Assembly (NCBI GenBank): GCA_036960375.1
Contig: JBALVY010000006.1
Coordinates: 1-64,000, forward strand
Reading direction: 5' to 3'
Length of the DNA: 64,000 bases
From: CAWVSB01 sp036960375
GTDB taxonomy: Bacteria > Pseudomonadota > Gammaproteobacteria > Pseudomonadales > CAWVSB01
Below the pieces are notes generated by a model that worked only from the letters and a program-made list of their open reading frames with translations, ran no database searches and was not told where the DNA came from. The translations under genes and the position numbers were made by a program. Numbering within the stretch: position 1 is the first letter of the stretch; each line of letters begins with the position of its first letter. This document shows, one piece after another, positions 25,901 to 33,892 of the stretch.

Positions 25901-27782
25901 GGGGGGCGACGTGTTTGGTAACGGCATGTTGCTTTCAGAGCAAATTCGTTTAGTGGCGGTTTTTGATCATGCTCATATCTTTATCGATCCCAATCCTGAT
26001 GCTGCTGCGAGTTTCACAGAACGCTCGCGACTTTTTGCCTTACCTCAGGCTGGCTGGGATCACTATGACTCCAGTCTTTTATCGGCAGGTGGCGGAGTCT
26101 TTTCGAGAGCGGCAAAATCCATCATCATATCGCCAGAGCTTAAAGCTTGTCTCAATATAGAGGCGGATCAACTTACTCCTAATCAATTGATTTCCGCCAT
26201 TCTAAAATCACCTGTAGATTTGCTTTGGAATGGCGGTATCGGCACCTATGTTAAGTCGAGTAAAGAATCCAATGAGGATGTAGGCGACCGAGCGAATGAC
26301 CATGTCAGGATTAACGGCAATGAACTTGGAGCCAAGGTTGTCGGGGAGGGCGGAAACCTTGGAATGACGCAGTTGGGGCGTGTGGAGTTTGCCCTGTGTG
26401 AGGGTCGAGTTCATACCGACTTTATAGATAATGCCGGTGGGGTTAATTGTTCAGATTTTGAGGTGAATATAAAAATTCTGCTAAATACCATCGTCGCGAA
26501 TGGTGATCTCACCCGTAAACAGCGATTACAACTACTCGAAAAAATGACCGATGAAGTTGCTGCAAAGGTATTGCAGGGTAGCTACCGTCAAGCGGCGGCG
26601 CTTAGCCTCGCTCACAAACAATCGTTAGTCCGTGCGGGAGAATATCAGCGCTATATTCATGCACTTGAGAGTCAGGGGCTGCTGGTGCGGTCGCTGGAGT
26701 TCATTCCTGACGAGGAGGCCCTGGCCGAAAGGCAGGTGGATGGCAAAGGTTTAACCAGACCGGAGCTTGCGGTCATAATGGCTTATACCAAGTCTGATAT
26801 TAAGAATAATCTGATTGATACCCAACTGGTCAAAGACGATTACACTTTTCGCGATTTACAAACGTCTTTTCCTGAAGTGCTTTGTCAGCGTTTCGCAAAA
26901 GAAATGTCCGTGCACAGTTTGCGGCGCCAAATAACTGCAACACAGTTGGCAAATGATCTTGTTGATCATGTAGGCATTACCTTCATTTACCGCCTACAGG
27001 AAAGTACGGGTGCGTCAGTGGAAAGAATTGTTAAAGCCTATATCGCAGTCAGGGATATTTATGGTATCCACCAGCTGACGGGGCAGATTCAATCACTGGA
27101 CTATCAGGTTGAGAGCGAGGTGCAAGCAGACCTGCATGTAGCGTTGATTCGCTTGGCTCACGGTACTGTGCGGTGGATGTTAAGAAATACTGCCGCCGGT
27201 GATGACATCGCAGATTTGGTCTACCGTTTCTCGAAGCCGGTCGAAGAGGTCGCTGGTAACATCAGCGATCTGTTTCATAGGGATTTGGAGGAATTCTGGA
27301 GAGCCAGGTATAATCGCTTTGTTAGCCGCGGCGCCCCAGAGGACCTGTCTTCCTTGTTGGCTTCTATACCTCAATTATTTGCAGCGCTGGAAATAAGTGT
27401 TATTGCCTCTGAATTAGATGTTGAAACGCTAGATGCTGCTCAGGTATTTTTTCGCGTAGGTGAGGTCTTGCATCTCACTGCGTTATCTTCCAAAGTCTTT
27501 GCCGTGAGAGTGCACAATTCCTGGCAGGCGATTGCTCGAGAGGGTTTGTTGGATGAGATAGTCTCATGTCAATGCGCTATTGCAGCGGCAGTAATCAGGT
27601 GCAGGCACGATGGTGAATCAGAGGCGGGTTTGTGTTTAGAAGCCTGGATAGAAGAGCGCCCAGAGCAGGTCAGTCGATGGCAACATATTTTTACTGGTTT
27701 GGGTTCCGACGGCGAAGATCCCTTCGCGATGTTTATGGTTGCTGTACGTGAGCTTGCTGCGCTGGCAAAGAATGGTATATAG
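22950..27782 (+). CDS. gdhB: NAD-specific glutamate dehydrogenase, large (GDH-180 type)
   Basis: 1610 residues, typical of the very large bacterial NAD-GDH. An N-terminal regulatory region of about 700 residues (ACT-like modules) precedes the catalytic core. Core motifs include L-R-W-S-D-R-P-E-D-Y-R-T-E, P-V-G-A-K-G-G-F-V with the substrate Lys at 846, G-I-G-G-M-G-G-D-V-F-G-N-G-M for NAD, and L-W-N-G-G-I-G-T-Y. It oxidises glutamate to 2-oxoglutarate and ammonia and so feeds the TCA cycle encoded at 47-60 kb. TATAAT at 22902-22907 is a plausible -10 box; the ribosome site is GTGGGGGA. Confidence 0.97.
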   Translation: MIWAGDRVKLLTHIREQVASRLSGPAQVSVGEFVDQYLESFPTEELEGRRLEDIFGLVMHLWQFIRHFDGNSPIISVANPSLEGDGWQSNRTVIMVLAANMPFLMNSVRLELNRRNLVIHSIHSTVLSVCRDERHDLLGMADEHATVCSQEALLYLEITRTRDKNELAAIRAAIFGVLRDVTLVVEDWLAMQQRLQDALGFTRNSSGGPCTEDREEAATFLSWLLENNFTFMGFERLTVEYSGNSPKISSIDEDKHGLWRSFQSTGIKELKRALKEPALTEHCSGILVFSRSGNRSRVNRDVYPEIISIREFDDKGRIVSEYRFMGLYSSYVYTTSVRNIPVIRRKVSGIVTKSDLSPGSHDARHLMRVLETYPREELFHTSEQDLFSICTGINRIQERRQVRVFWSLDAYDKFLSCLVYLPRDLYNTELRLKIQDFLSGVLQSSESQFNTWFSDSALTRTYYLFHLGDRESLGIDLGSIAEQIQQLVTPWKEQFRSALLDEFGEERGTESASRYLEAFPRGYQDDFSATTAVRDVSYMQRLHQSSPIALRFYRLPEDKRDVLRLDLYHLSEPLVLSEVIPLLEQLGLKVMTERPYQIRDKRQQCVWIHNFALSHLAIEPLSLETVQETFEETFLRIWHGDMESDSFNRLLLSAKLNWREISLLRGYARYMKQLAFGFSEVFIAETLGSHTSITVNLLRLFDLRLNPESMSQTDTQEVEGQLSQDIISQLDLVSSLNEDQVIRHYLELINCTLRTNYYQLNSESRAHNYISLKFDVGSIKEAPLPRPKYEIFVCSPRVEGVHLRGGKVARGGLRWSDRPEDYRTEVLGLMKAQQVKNSIIVPVGAKGGFVAKRLPDTDNGDLIRAEVVSCYKDFIRGLLDVTDNLLDGEIVHPQQVRIRDDADPYLVVAADKGTATFSDIANQLAAEYGFWLDDAFASGGSVGYDHKKIGITARGAWVSVQGHFREMGIDIQKQPFTVVGIGGMGGDVFGNGMLLSEQIRLVAVFDHAHIFIDPNPDAAASFTERSRLFALPQAGWDHYDSSLLSAGGGVFSRAAKSIIISPELKACLNIEADQLTPNQLISAILKSPVDLLWNGGIGTYVKSSKESNEDVGDRANDHVRINGNELGAKVVGEGGNLGMTQLGRVEFALCEGRVHTDFIDNAGGVNCSDFEVNIKILLNTIVANGDLTRKQRLQLLEKMTDEVAAKVLQGSYRQAAALSLAHKQSLVRAGEYQRYIHALESQGLLVRSLEFIPDEEALAERQVDGKGLTRPELAVIMAYTKSDIKNNLIDTQLVKDDYTFRDLQTSFPEVLCQRFAKEMSVHSLRRQITATQLANDLVDHVGITFIYRLQESTGASVERIVKAYIAVRDIYGIHQLTGQIQSLDYQVESEVQADLHVALIRLAHGTVRWMLRNTAAGDDIADLVYRFSKPVEEVAGNISDLFHRDLEEFWRARYNRFVSRGAPEDLSSLLASIPQLFAALEISVIASELDVETLDAAQVFFRVGEVLHLTALSSKVFAVRVHNSWQAIAREGLLDEIVSCQCAIAAAVIRCRHDGESEAGLCLEAWIEERPEQVSRWQHIFTGLGSDGEDPFAMFMVAVRELAALAKNGI

Positions 27783-27820
27783 GGCGCCTCTGAACAATGG
27801 CAATGTACTCAGAGGTGCCC
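27782..27820 (+). terminator. Stem-loop between gdhB and pyrD
   Basis: GGGCGCCTCTGA (27782-27793) pairs with TCAGAGGTGCCC (27809-27820), a 12-bp stem with one G-T pair. It starts just after the gdhB stop. No T tract follows, so it may be a weak terminator or an mRNA-stabilising hairpin. Confidence 0.55.
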
Positions 27821-27877
27821 GGGACTGTTTCTGGCAGGCTGAATTCGCTACACTAGCCGCTTTTTGTGGAGTAACAC

Positions 27878-28897
27878 ATGTATTCCTTGGTTAAGTCTGG
27901 GCTCTTTCTTTTGCCCGCGGAAGCGGCTCATGACGTATCGTTCCATGCGCTAACTGCCTTGGCGAAAGTAGGTATCTATCCGTTTGCCGATAAGCCCGAA
28001 GCCGACCCGGTTGAACTGATGGGGATACAGCTAGCCAATCCGGTTGGTCTGGCAGCGGGGCTAGATAAAAACGGTGCCTATTTACCCGCATTGTCGGGTT
28101 TGGGTTTTGGTTTTATCGAAGTTGGTACAGTGACCCCAAAGCCGCAGCCGGGTAACCCCAAACCACGTATATTTCGTTTGCCTCAAGCCCAAGCCATTAT
28201 TAATCGTATGGGTTTTAATAATGACGGTATTGATAAGCTGTTAAGCAACGTAAATAAAAGCCAATTTGAGGGTGTGCTTGGTATCAATATTGGCAAAAAC
28301 AAGGACACCCCGGCCGATGAGGCCGTGAACGATTACCTTATCTGTCTGCGTAAAGCGTATCCGCATGCATCCTATATTACAGTGAATCTCTCATCGCCCA
28401 ATACCCCGGGCCTCAGGGATTTACAGTTTGGTGAGCCTCTCAAGCGTTTGTTAGGGGAATTAAAAGAAGCACAGCAGCAATTAGCCGGACAGTATGGTCG
28501 CTTAGTGCCTATAGCCGTAAAAATTGCCCCGGATCTGGCCCTGGCTGATGTTGAGTCAGTGGCTAAAACGCTGGTCGATTCGGGCATGGATGGTGTTATA
28601 GCTACTAATACAACGATTGCCAAAGAGGCTGTGTCATATTTGCCGGACGGTGATGAAGCCGGTGGCTTGAGCGGCGCTCCGTTGACTACTGCCTCGACGC
28701 GTATCATCTCTGAGTTGACCGATGTGCTCGAAGGAAAATTACCTATCATTGGAGTAGGAGGCATTATGTGTGCAGAGGATGCGCTGGCTAAACGGCAGGC
28801 GGGTGCTAAAGCGGTTCAACTTTATACCGGTTTTATTTACCAGGGGCCCCGTTTAATAGGCGATTGCGCCAGGATACTCAGGAAAACACCGGTTTAA
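27878..28897 (+). CDS. pyrD: Dihydroorotate dehydrogenase (quinone), class 2
   Basis: 339 residues. The N-terminal helix pair (about 1-30), which docks to the membrane and the quinone, marks class 2. FMN-site motifs are N-P-V-G-L-A-A-G-L-D-K-N-G, G-T-V-T-P-K-P-Q-P-G-N-P-K-P-R, N-x-S-S-P-N-T-P-G-L-R (its Ser is the catalytic base), and I-G-V-G-G-I near the end. It performs the fourth step of UMP synthesis. It is followed by a terminator and then rmf in convergent orientation, an association also seen in pseudomonads. Confidence 0.97.
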   Translation: MYSLVKSGLFLLPAEAAHDVSFHALTALAKVGIYPFADKPEADPVELMGIQLANPVGLAAGLDKNGAYLPALSGLGFGFIEVGTVTPKPQPGNPKPRIFRLPQAQAIINRMGFNNDGIDKLLSNVNKSQFEGVLGINIGKNKDTPADEAVNDYLICLRKAYPHASYITVNLSSPNTPGLRDLQFGEPLKRLLGELKEAQQQLAGQYGRLVPIAVKIAPDLALADVESVAKTLVDSGMDGVIATNTTIAKEAVSYLPDGDEAGGLSGAPLTTASTRIISELTDVLEGKLPIIGVGGIMCAEDALAKRQAGAKAVQLYTGFIYQGPRLIGDCARILRKTPV

Positions 28898-28917
28898 GCA
28901 GCGGTTTTATTAAGGAC

Positions 28918-28943
28918 AAAAAAAACCCGCCGTGGCGGGTTTT
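28918..28943. terminator. Bidirectional terminator between pyrD and rmf
   Basis: AAAACCCGCC / GGCGGGTTTT around a GT loop, with A8 at the left edge. The longer T tract (8) is on the minus strand, so it serves rmf best. Confidence 0.92.
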
Positions 28944-28959
28944 AGTGGAATCGAGTGGT

Positions 28960-29172
28960 TTAAGCACTTTCCACTCTGGATAGTTCAGATAGACCCGATA
29001 TACCGGTCATTGCAGACCACTGGGCATCACGCCCTTCTAGCCATCCGCCTAACCATTGTTCCCTTTGCGCCATGTTCTCGTGCGGGCAAGCTTCGCGGTC
29101 CTTGCCACATAGCCCTGCGTGATAACCACGCTGATATGCACGTTGGTTCATGTCTCTCTTATGTCTTTTCAT
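28960..29172 (-). CDS. rmf: Ribosome modulation factor
   Basis: 70 residues from ATG 29172. The family begins M-K-R-x-K-R-D, which fixes this start rather than an in-frame upstream ATG at 29223. Motifs R-A-Y-Q-R-G-Y-H-A-G, C-P, and S/E-Q-W-L-G-G-W match RMF, which binds 70S ribosomes and drives 100S dimer formation in stationary phase. It is about 15 residues longer than the 55-residue E. coli protein, through a C-terminal extension rich in Ser and Glu. Confidence 0.93.
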   Translation of the reverse strand: MKRHKRDMNQRAYQRGYHAGLCGKDREACPHENMAQREQWLGGWLEGRDAQWSAMTGISGLSELSRVESA

Positions 29173-29434
29173 AGGCTCATCTCTTTGCTGGGGGAGTATC
29201 TTACGTTCTATATAACCCTTCACGATGCTTGATTTTTAATGTACGCCTTTGATTTATAGTAGACCCCAAATTCGTTAGGAATATGGGCCGCATCACAACC
29301 AGTACACCATAGCAGGCAGCAGGTCGTCAAAAATCTATTTGCTATAAAGAAACAGGCTGCTTAACTCATTATGATATAAGCAGAATACATGCGGTCTGGC
29401 TTACTGGAGTTAAAGTAATTTCTAGAGAGGGAAC

Positions 29435-29462
29435 AAAAAAGGCGCCTTTGAAGGGCGCCCTG
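29435..29462 (-). terminator. Terminator of the gene at 29489-29890
   Basis: On the minus strand an AGGGCGCC / GGCGCCTT stem runs into TTTTTTG. Confidence 0.8.
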
Positions 29463-29488
29463 GACAATTGTTTACGGGTAAATATGCG

Positions 29489-29890
29489 TTAAATTTGACC
29501 TTGCAGGTCGGGCATAGATTCTATCGCTAGATCCTGATCCACTTCGTTATAGCTGACCTTGAACTTATTTGAACGCTTGACCAGCTGACTATTTACGTAG
29601 GTTGTTTCTCCCGAGCGCACTGATACAGTGATATTCTCTTTGGTAGGCAGGCTAGAACCAACGATATAGTCTCCTACAGGTAATTCAACGGATATGTATT
29701 CATTGATGTCTAATCGGCCAATGGAACTGTTCTGTAGGAACACTTTGTAGCTGGCTCGTTGACGACTCTTTTCTCGGAACACAACGACAGTACCTGTTTG
29801 TGTATCTGCCTCTGCTGCCTGGGCAGTAGTTGTTGAAAAAGTAAAGCTCATGCTGGTTACAGCGAGTAGTGCAATTAGTAGGCGGCGCAT
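29489..29890 (-). CDS. Small secreted protein, DUF2846-like
   Basis: 133 residues. A signal peptide (about 1-26, T-A-Q-A cleavage) is followed by a small beta-sandwich-like domain: G-T-V-V-V-F-R-E-K, Y-K-V-F-L-Q-N-S-S-I-G-R-L, Y-I-S-V-E-L-P-V-G-D-Y. This pattern (a string of strands with a late P-x-G-x-Y turn) resembles DUF2846. There is no lipobox cysteine. Function unknown; single gene with its own terminator. Confidence 0.75.
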   Translation of the reverse strand: MRRLLIALLAVTSMSFTFSTTTAQAAEADTQTGTVVVFREKSRQRASYKVFLQNSSIGRLDINEYISVELPVGDYIVGSSLPTKENITVSVRSGETTYVNSQLVKRSNKFKVSYNEVDQDLAIESMPDLQGQI

Positions 29891-30015
29891 AATGTTCTCC
29901 AGTGTGTTTTGTTTCTATCGGTGGCTTATACGTCGATAATTTCTCTGCGGTTCACATGTTAATGAAATTAATTGTAGGCTACAGTGTCTAAAGCGTAAGC
30001 AGCGAGGTTAGGCTC

Positions 30016-31140
30016 ATGCGTGTTTGCTGGTTATTATTACTCATATTGTTGTTATCGTCCTGTGCCCAGCACCACAGGCAAAATCTGGCCGCGCTTCCTG
30101 CATTACATCTGGAGCAGACCGACCTATCCGTCGACAAGGCTCTAGCCATAACGCCTCTAATTGACCCACTTTATCTCACCCCTGAAATGAAGGCGTTTCT
30201 TGATTATTATGTATTATCGGTTCCCAATTCCAAGCAGCGTCTACGAGCACTGAATACGGCTATCCATCGTAATGGCACGCTGGGTTTGCGTTATGATGGC
30301 GGTTTTAGCGGTACTGCAGAAGAAGTATTCCGTTCAGGACGAGCCAATTGCCTGGCTTATTCTCATTTATATATCGCCATGGGACGTTATGCTGACCTGG
30401 ATATGCATTATCAGCAGGTAGAGGTTAAACCTCAGTGGGAGAAGCAGGGAGAACTCATCAAAATAGCCCGCCATGTCAATGTGGGCGGGAAAATAGGTAA
30501 AACTCAGGTATTTACCGCGGATATTAACCCACAGGACTATTATCGTGCTGATCTGGTGTATACCATTAGCGATGAGCAGGCTCTGGCGCAGCATTATAAC
30601 AATATCGCTATTGAGTATCTGGAAGCGAATAAGCCGACAGAGGCATTTGGCCATCTACTTACGGCATTAAAGCTTGACCCTGAATCTGAATCCTTGTGGA
30701 CCAATCTGGGTTATCTGTATCGTACCAATAATCAGTTAGACGCGGCGGAGTTCAGCTATTTGAAAGCGCTGGAACTTAGTCCTGCCTATCGTAGTGCCTT
30801 ACAAAATCTGGTGACGCTCTATCAGATGACTGAGCGACCAGAGATGGCGAGCCGGTATCATCGAAAACTTAATAGCTACCACGAGAAAAATCCATTTTTT
30901 TACGCTGGAAAAGCACATAACGCAGAGTTGGACGGCGACCTGGCTACAGCATTGAGCAATATTGATGTTGCGATAACTCTCAAACCTGAAGAGTTCGAGT
31001 TTTATTTGGCAAAGCTGAGCTATCTGTTGGAAATCGGTCGCATAGATCAGATAGCTTCGGTAGAAGGACTAGCACGTAAGTATGCAAAAAGATCACAAGA
31101 TCTTGTGCGACTAGACGCTGCGTTAGCCAGTAATATTTAA
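30016..31140 (+). CDS. Lipoprotein with transglutaminase-like and TPR domains
   Basis: 374 residues. Lipoprotein signal with lipobox L-L-S-S-C16. A transglutaminase-like core follows: G-R-A-N-C112-L-A-Y-S-H, H153 in A-R-H-V-N-V, and D169 in T-A-D-I-N, the Cys-His-Asp order of papain-like transglutaminases. Residues about 195-300 contain three or four tetratricopeptide units (A-L-K-L-D-P-E-S..., A-L-E-L-S-P-A-Y...). The protein is probably anchored in the outer membrane facing the periplasm. Known relatives are mostly uncharacterised; protease or cross-linking activity is possible but unproven. GAGGTTAGG forms the ribosome site. Confidence 0.85.
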   Translation: MRVCWLLLLILLLSSCAQHHRQNLAALPALHLEQTDLSVDKALAITPLIDPLYLTPEMKAFLDYYVLSVPNSKQRLRALNTAIHRNGTLGLRYDGGFSGTAEEVFRSGRANCLAYSHLYIAMGRYADLDMHYQQVEVKPQWEKQGELIKIARHVNVGGKIGKTQVFTADINPQDYYRADLVYTISDEQALAQHYNNIAIEYLEANKPTEAFGHLLTALKLDPESESLWTNLGYLYRTNNQLDAAEFSYLKALELSPAYRSALQNLVTLYQMTERPEMASRYHRKLNSYHEKNPFFYAGKAHNAELDGDLATALSNIDVAITLKPEEFEFYLAKLSYLLEIGRIDQIASVEGLARKYAKRSQDLVRLDAALASNI

Positions 31141-31211
31141 TGTCTGAGCGGTAACTTTTCTACTGACTTTGGGCTGGCATAATGTGCTCAAATTATTCAG
31201 GGATTAATTTG

Positions 31212-31484
31212 ATGCGCTGTAATAGCTGCGAAGAAGGGCAGATGAGGTTGGTAGGCTATCGTTATGGCCTGGATATCTGGGCGTGCCGACAATGCGACAA
31301 TGAATCCCCTGTTTTGGATTGTGAGCTATGTGAACGCCGTTTGGTGCGCTGTTTGGGGCATGATGCTACAGGCCGTGAGCAGTGGGCCTGCTATCATTGT
31401 TGTACGGCTAAAATAAAATGCCCCTCTTGCGAGAAAAACTGGTTAGCCGGCCCCGAGGCGGCTGAGTGTGAAATCTGCGCCTGA
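31212..31484 (+). CDS. Small cysteine-rich protein with three putative zinc ribbons
   Basis: 90 residues from ATG 31212 (AGGGA 8 bases upstream); ATG 31182 would add ten residues. It has six C-x-x-C pairs: 3/6, 25/28, 37/40, 60/63, 70/73 and 86/89. Pairing consecutive knuckles gives three zinc ribbons in a row. There is no signal peptide, no enzyme motif and no obvious nucleic-acid-binding extension. I do not recognise the family. Its stop is directly abutted by the ygiQ-family stop on the other strand, with no base between them. Confidence 0.75.
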   Translation: MRCNSCEEGQMRLVGYRYGLDIWACRQCDNESPVLDCELCERRLVRCLGHDATGREQWACYHCCTAKIKCPSCEKNWLAGPEAAECEICA

Positions 31485-33656
31485 TTAGCGACGTGTGGCG
31501 GGTTTCCGTCCACGGCGTATATTTTCGCCCTTTCTTTTGTTACTTCCGTCATCTCTGGGTGGTAGTCCAGTATGCTGAGTGAGCATGGGTTTACCCGCTT
31601 TTTGTGTGGCCCAGCTTCGTGGCTGTGTTCTTGGAATAAGTTGATGTTTTCCGTTACCAATCAGGTCAGTTCTGCCCATTCGTCGTAAAGCATCGCGTAA
31701 AATTTCCCAGTTATCCGGGTCGTGATAGCGTAAAAATGCTTTGTGTAGCCTTCTGGCCCGCAAGCCTTTCGCCGTTGTTATGCGATTGCCGCGTCGGCGT
31801 GAAATGCGCTTAAGCGGATTTTGTTCGCTGTGGTACATGGCTGTTGCCAATGCCATAGGTGAGGGATAGAAAGTTTGCACCTGATCAGCTTTGAAACCAT
31901 TGGCCTTTAACCATAAAGCCAGGTTCATCATGTCTTCGTCTGTGGTACCAGGGTGAGCTGCAATGAAGTAGGGAATAAGGTATTGTTTTTTCCCAGCTTC
32001 TTTGGAGTATTTCTCGAACATGGTTTTGAATTTATCGTAGGTGCCCATGCCCGGTTTCATCATTTGGTTAAGTGGGCCGTCTTCCGTATGTTCAGGGGCG
32101 ATTTTTAGATACCCACCAACATGGTGAGTGACCAGTTCTTTAACGTATTCAGGTGTCTCGACAGCCAGGTCGTAGCGTAAGCCAGAGGCGATTAGAACTT
32201 TTTTGATGCCTGGTAAGTTGCGAGCGCGGCGATAAAGGTGAACTAGTGGGGTTTGGTCTGTATTCAGGTTTTTACAGATACCTGGGAATATACACGATAA
32301 GCGACGGCAGCTTTCTTCGATTTTTTGACTTTTACAAGCTAAGCGCCACATATTCGCCGTGGGTCCGCCAAGATCTGATATGACACCGGTGAAACCTTCA
32401 GTTTTATCGCGGATGGCTTCAACTTCACGAATTATGGAATCTTCGGAGCGGCTTTGAATTATTCGTCCTTCGTGTTCAGTGATAGAGCAGAAGGTGCAAC
32501 CGCCAAAACAGCCACGCATAATATTGACCGAATAACGGATCATATCCCATGCTGGAATTTTGGCATCGCCATAGCTTGGGTGTGGAGCTCTGGCGTAGGT
32601 GAGGTCAAATACGCCGTCAATTTCCTCGGTTGTGAGAGGGATAGGTGGCGGATTTAACCAGACATCTCGATTGCCGTGGCGTTGTACCAGCGGCTTGGCA
32701 TTGCCCGGGTTGGTTTCCAGATGCAGAACCCTGGACGTATGGGCATAGAGAATAGGATCAATTTTGACTTGATCATAGTGAGGTAGACGGACATAACGTG
32801 GTGCTTTGTCCTCAAGGTCTAGAACGGTGACTGTCTGTACTGCTTGCGTTGCCGGAGCATTTTGTTCTCCGCTGGCGCAAGCCTTATCCGCACTGTCTTT
32901 TTCCCAATCGTAGGGATTTATCAAGGTCTCAATTTTACCCGGTCGATCAACTTCAGTAGAGTCAACTTCTATCCAACCGGCAGGCATCGTTTTACGAACA
33001 AAGGCCGTGCCGCGAATATCTTGTATTGCACTGATTTCTTCGCCGTTTGCCAAGCGGTGCGCCAATTCAACGATAGCTCTTTCGGCATTACCGAATAGCA
33101 AAATATCGGCTTTGGAATCGAGTAAAACCGAGCGTCGTACCTTGTTGCTCCAATAATCGTAGTGCGCAATTCGACGCAAGCTAGCCTCGATACTACCGAT
33201 GATAATAGGTACGCCTTTGAATGCTTCCCTTGCTCTTTGCGCATATACGGTGACAGCTCGATCAGGGCGTTTGCCACCTTCATTATTGGGCGTATAGGCG
33301 TCATCGCGGCGTATCTTCATGTCCGCCGTATAGCGATTGATCATGGAATCCATGTTGCCAGCAGTAACGCCAAAAAATAAATTGGGTTTGCCTAATTGTT
33401 GAAAGTCTCTTTTATTGGTCCAGTCGGGTTGAGCGATAATGCCCACCCTGAAACCCTGTGCTTCCAATGTGCGACCTATAACGGCCATGCCAAAGGAGGG
33501 GTGATCAACATAAGCATCACCGGTAACAATAATAATGTCGCAACTATCCCAGCCAAGAGCATCCATCTCCTGACGGCAGGTAGGTAAAAATTCCGCAACG
33601 CCAAAGCATTCAGCCCAGTATTTACGGTAGGAAAAAAGTTCGGCTGGTTTGTTCAT
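31485..33656 (-). CDS. YgiQ family radical SAM protein
   Basis: 723 residues. The N-terminal domain has D-A-Y-V-D-H-P-S-F-G. The radical SAM cluster motif C383-F-G-G-C387-T-F-C390 (C-x3-C-x2-C) is preceded by V-N-I-M-R-G, then I-T-E-H-E-G-R-I-I-Q-S-R-S. The C-terminal part carries the K-A-F-L-R-Y-H-D-P-D-N-W segment and a basic tail (R-G-R-K-P-A-T-R-R) typical of YgiQ. It should bind a [4Fe-4S] cluster and cleave S-adenosylmethionine; the substrate is unknown for the family. Divergent from phoB. Confidence 0.95.
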   Translation of the reverse strand: MNKPAELFSYRKYWAECFGVAEFLPTCRQEMDALGWDSCDIIIVTGDAYVDHPSFGMAVIGRTLEAQGFRVGIIAQPDWTNKRDFQQLGKPNLFFGVTAGNMDSMINRYTADMKIRRDDAYTPNNEGGKRPDRAVTVYAQRAREAFKGVPIIIGSIEASLRRIAHYDYWSNKVRRSVLLDSKADILLFGNAERAIVELAHRLANGEEISAIQDIRGTAFVRKTMPAGWIEVDSTEVDRPGKIETLINPYDWEKDSADKACASGEQNAPATQAVQTVTVLDLEDKAPRYVRLPHYDQVKIDPILYAHTSRVLHLETNPGNAKPLVQRHGNRDVWLNPPPIPLTTEEIDGVFDLTYARAPHPSYGDAKIPAWDMIRYSVNIMRGCFGGCTFCSITEHEGRIIQSRSEDSIIREVEAIRDKTEGFTGVISDLGGPTANMWRLACKSQKIEESCRRLSCIFPGICKNLNTDQTPLVHLYRRARNLPGIKKVLIASGLRYDLAVETPEYVKELVTHHVGGYLKIAPEHTEDGPLNQMMKPGMGTYDKFKTMFEKYSKEAGKKQYLIPYFIAAHPGTTDEDMMNLALWLKANGFKADQVQTFYPSPMALATAMYHSEQNPLKRISRRRGNRITTAKGLRARRLHKAFLRYHDPDNWEILRDALRRMGRTDLIGNGKHQLIPRTQPRSWATQKAGKPMLTQHTGLPPRDDGSNKRKGENIRRGRKPATRR

Positions 33657-33801
33657 TGGAGCTCAAGCACATTAGGGGCGGCGATTATAACTGACCTTGG
33701 CGCCAAAAACTTGGAATTGACTGTTTTTTGTACTAAACCCTACACTCAGTGTGCCTATTCTTCTCTTACATAGCTAAAGGATCCGTCGTATTGTCGAGAG
33801 C

Positions 33802-33853
33802 CTGTCATATAATTCGCCAAGCTTGTAACATTAGTGTCATATAAAATTGTAAC
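33802..33853 (+). promoter_or_regulatory. Pho-box-like repeats upstream of phoB
   Basis: Heptamers CTGTCAT (33802), the weak TTCGCCA (33813), TTGTAAC (33823) and GTGTCAT (33834) follow each other at 10-11-base steps, and another TTGTAAC starts at 33847. This matches the PhoB site design of 7-bp direct repeats with 4-bp spacers, and implies autoregulation of phoBR. No clear -10 box could be fixed. Confidence 0.7.
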
Positions 33854-33892
33854 AGTAGCTCGATAGATGGTTATACAGCTGTTGGAGGTTGA

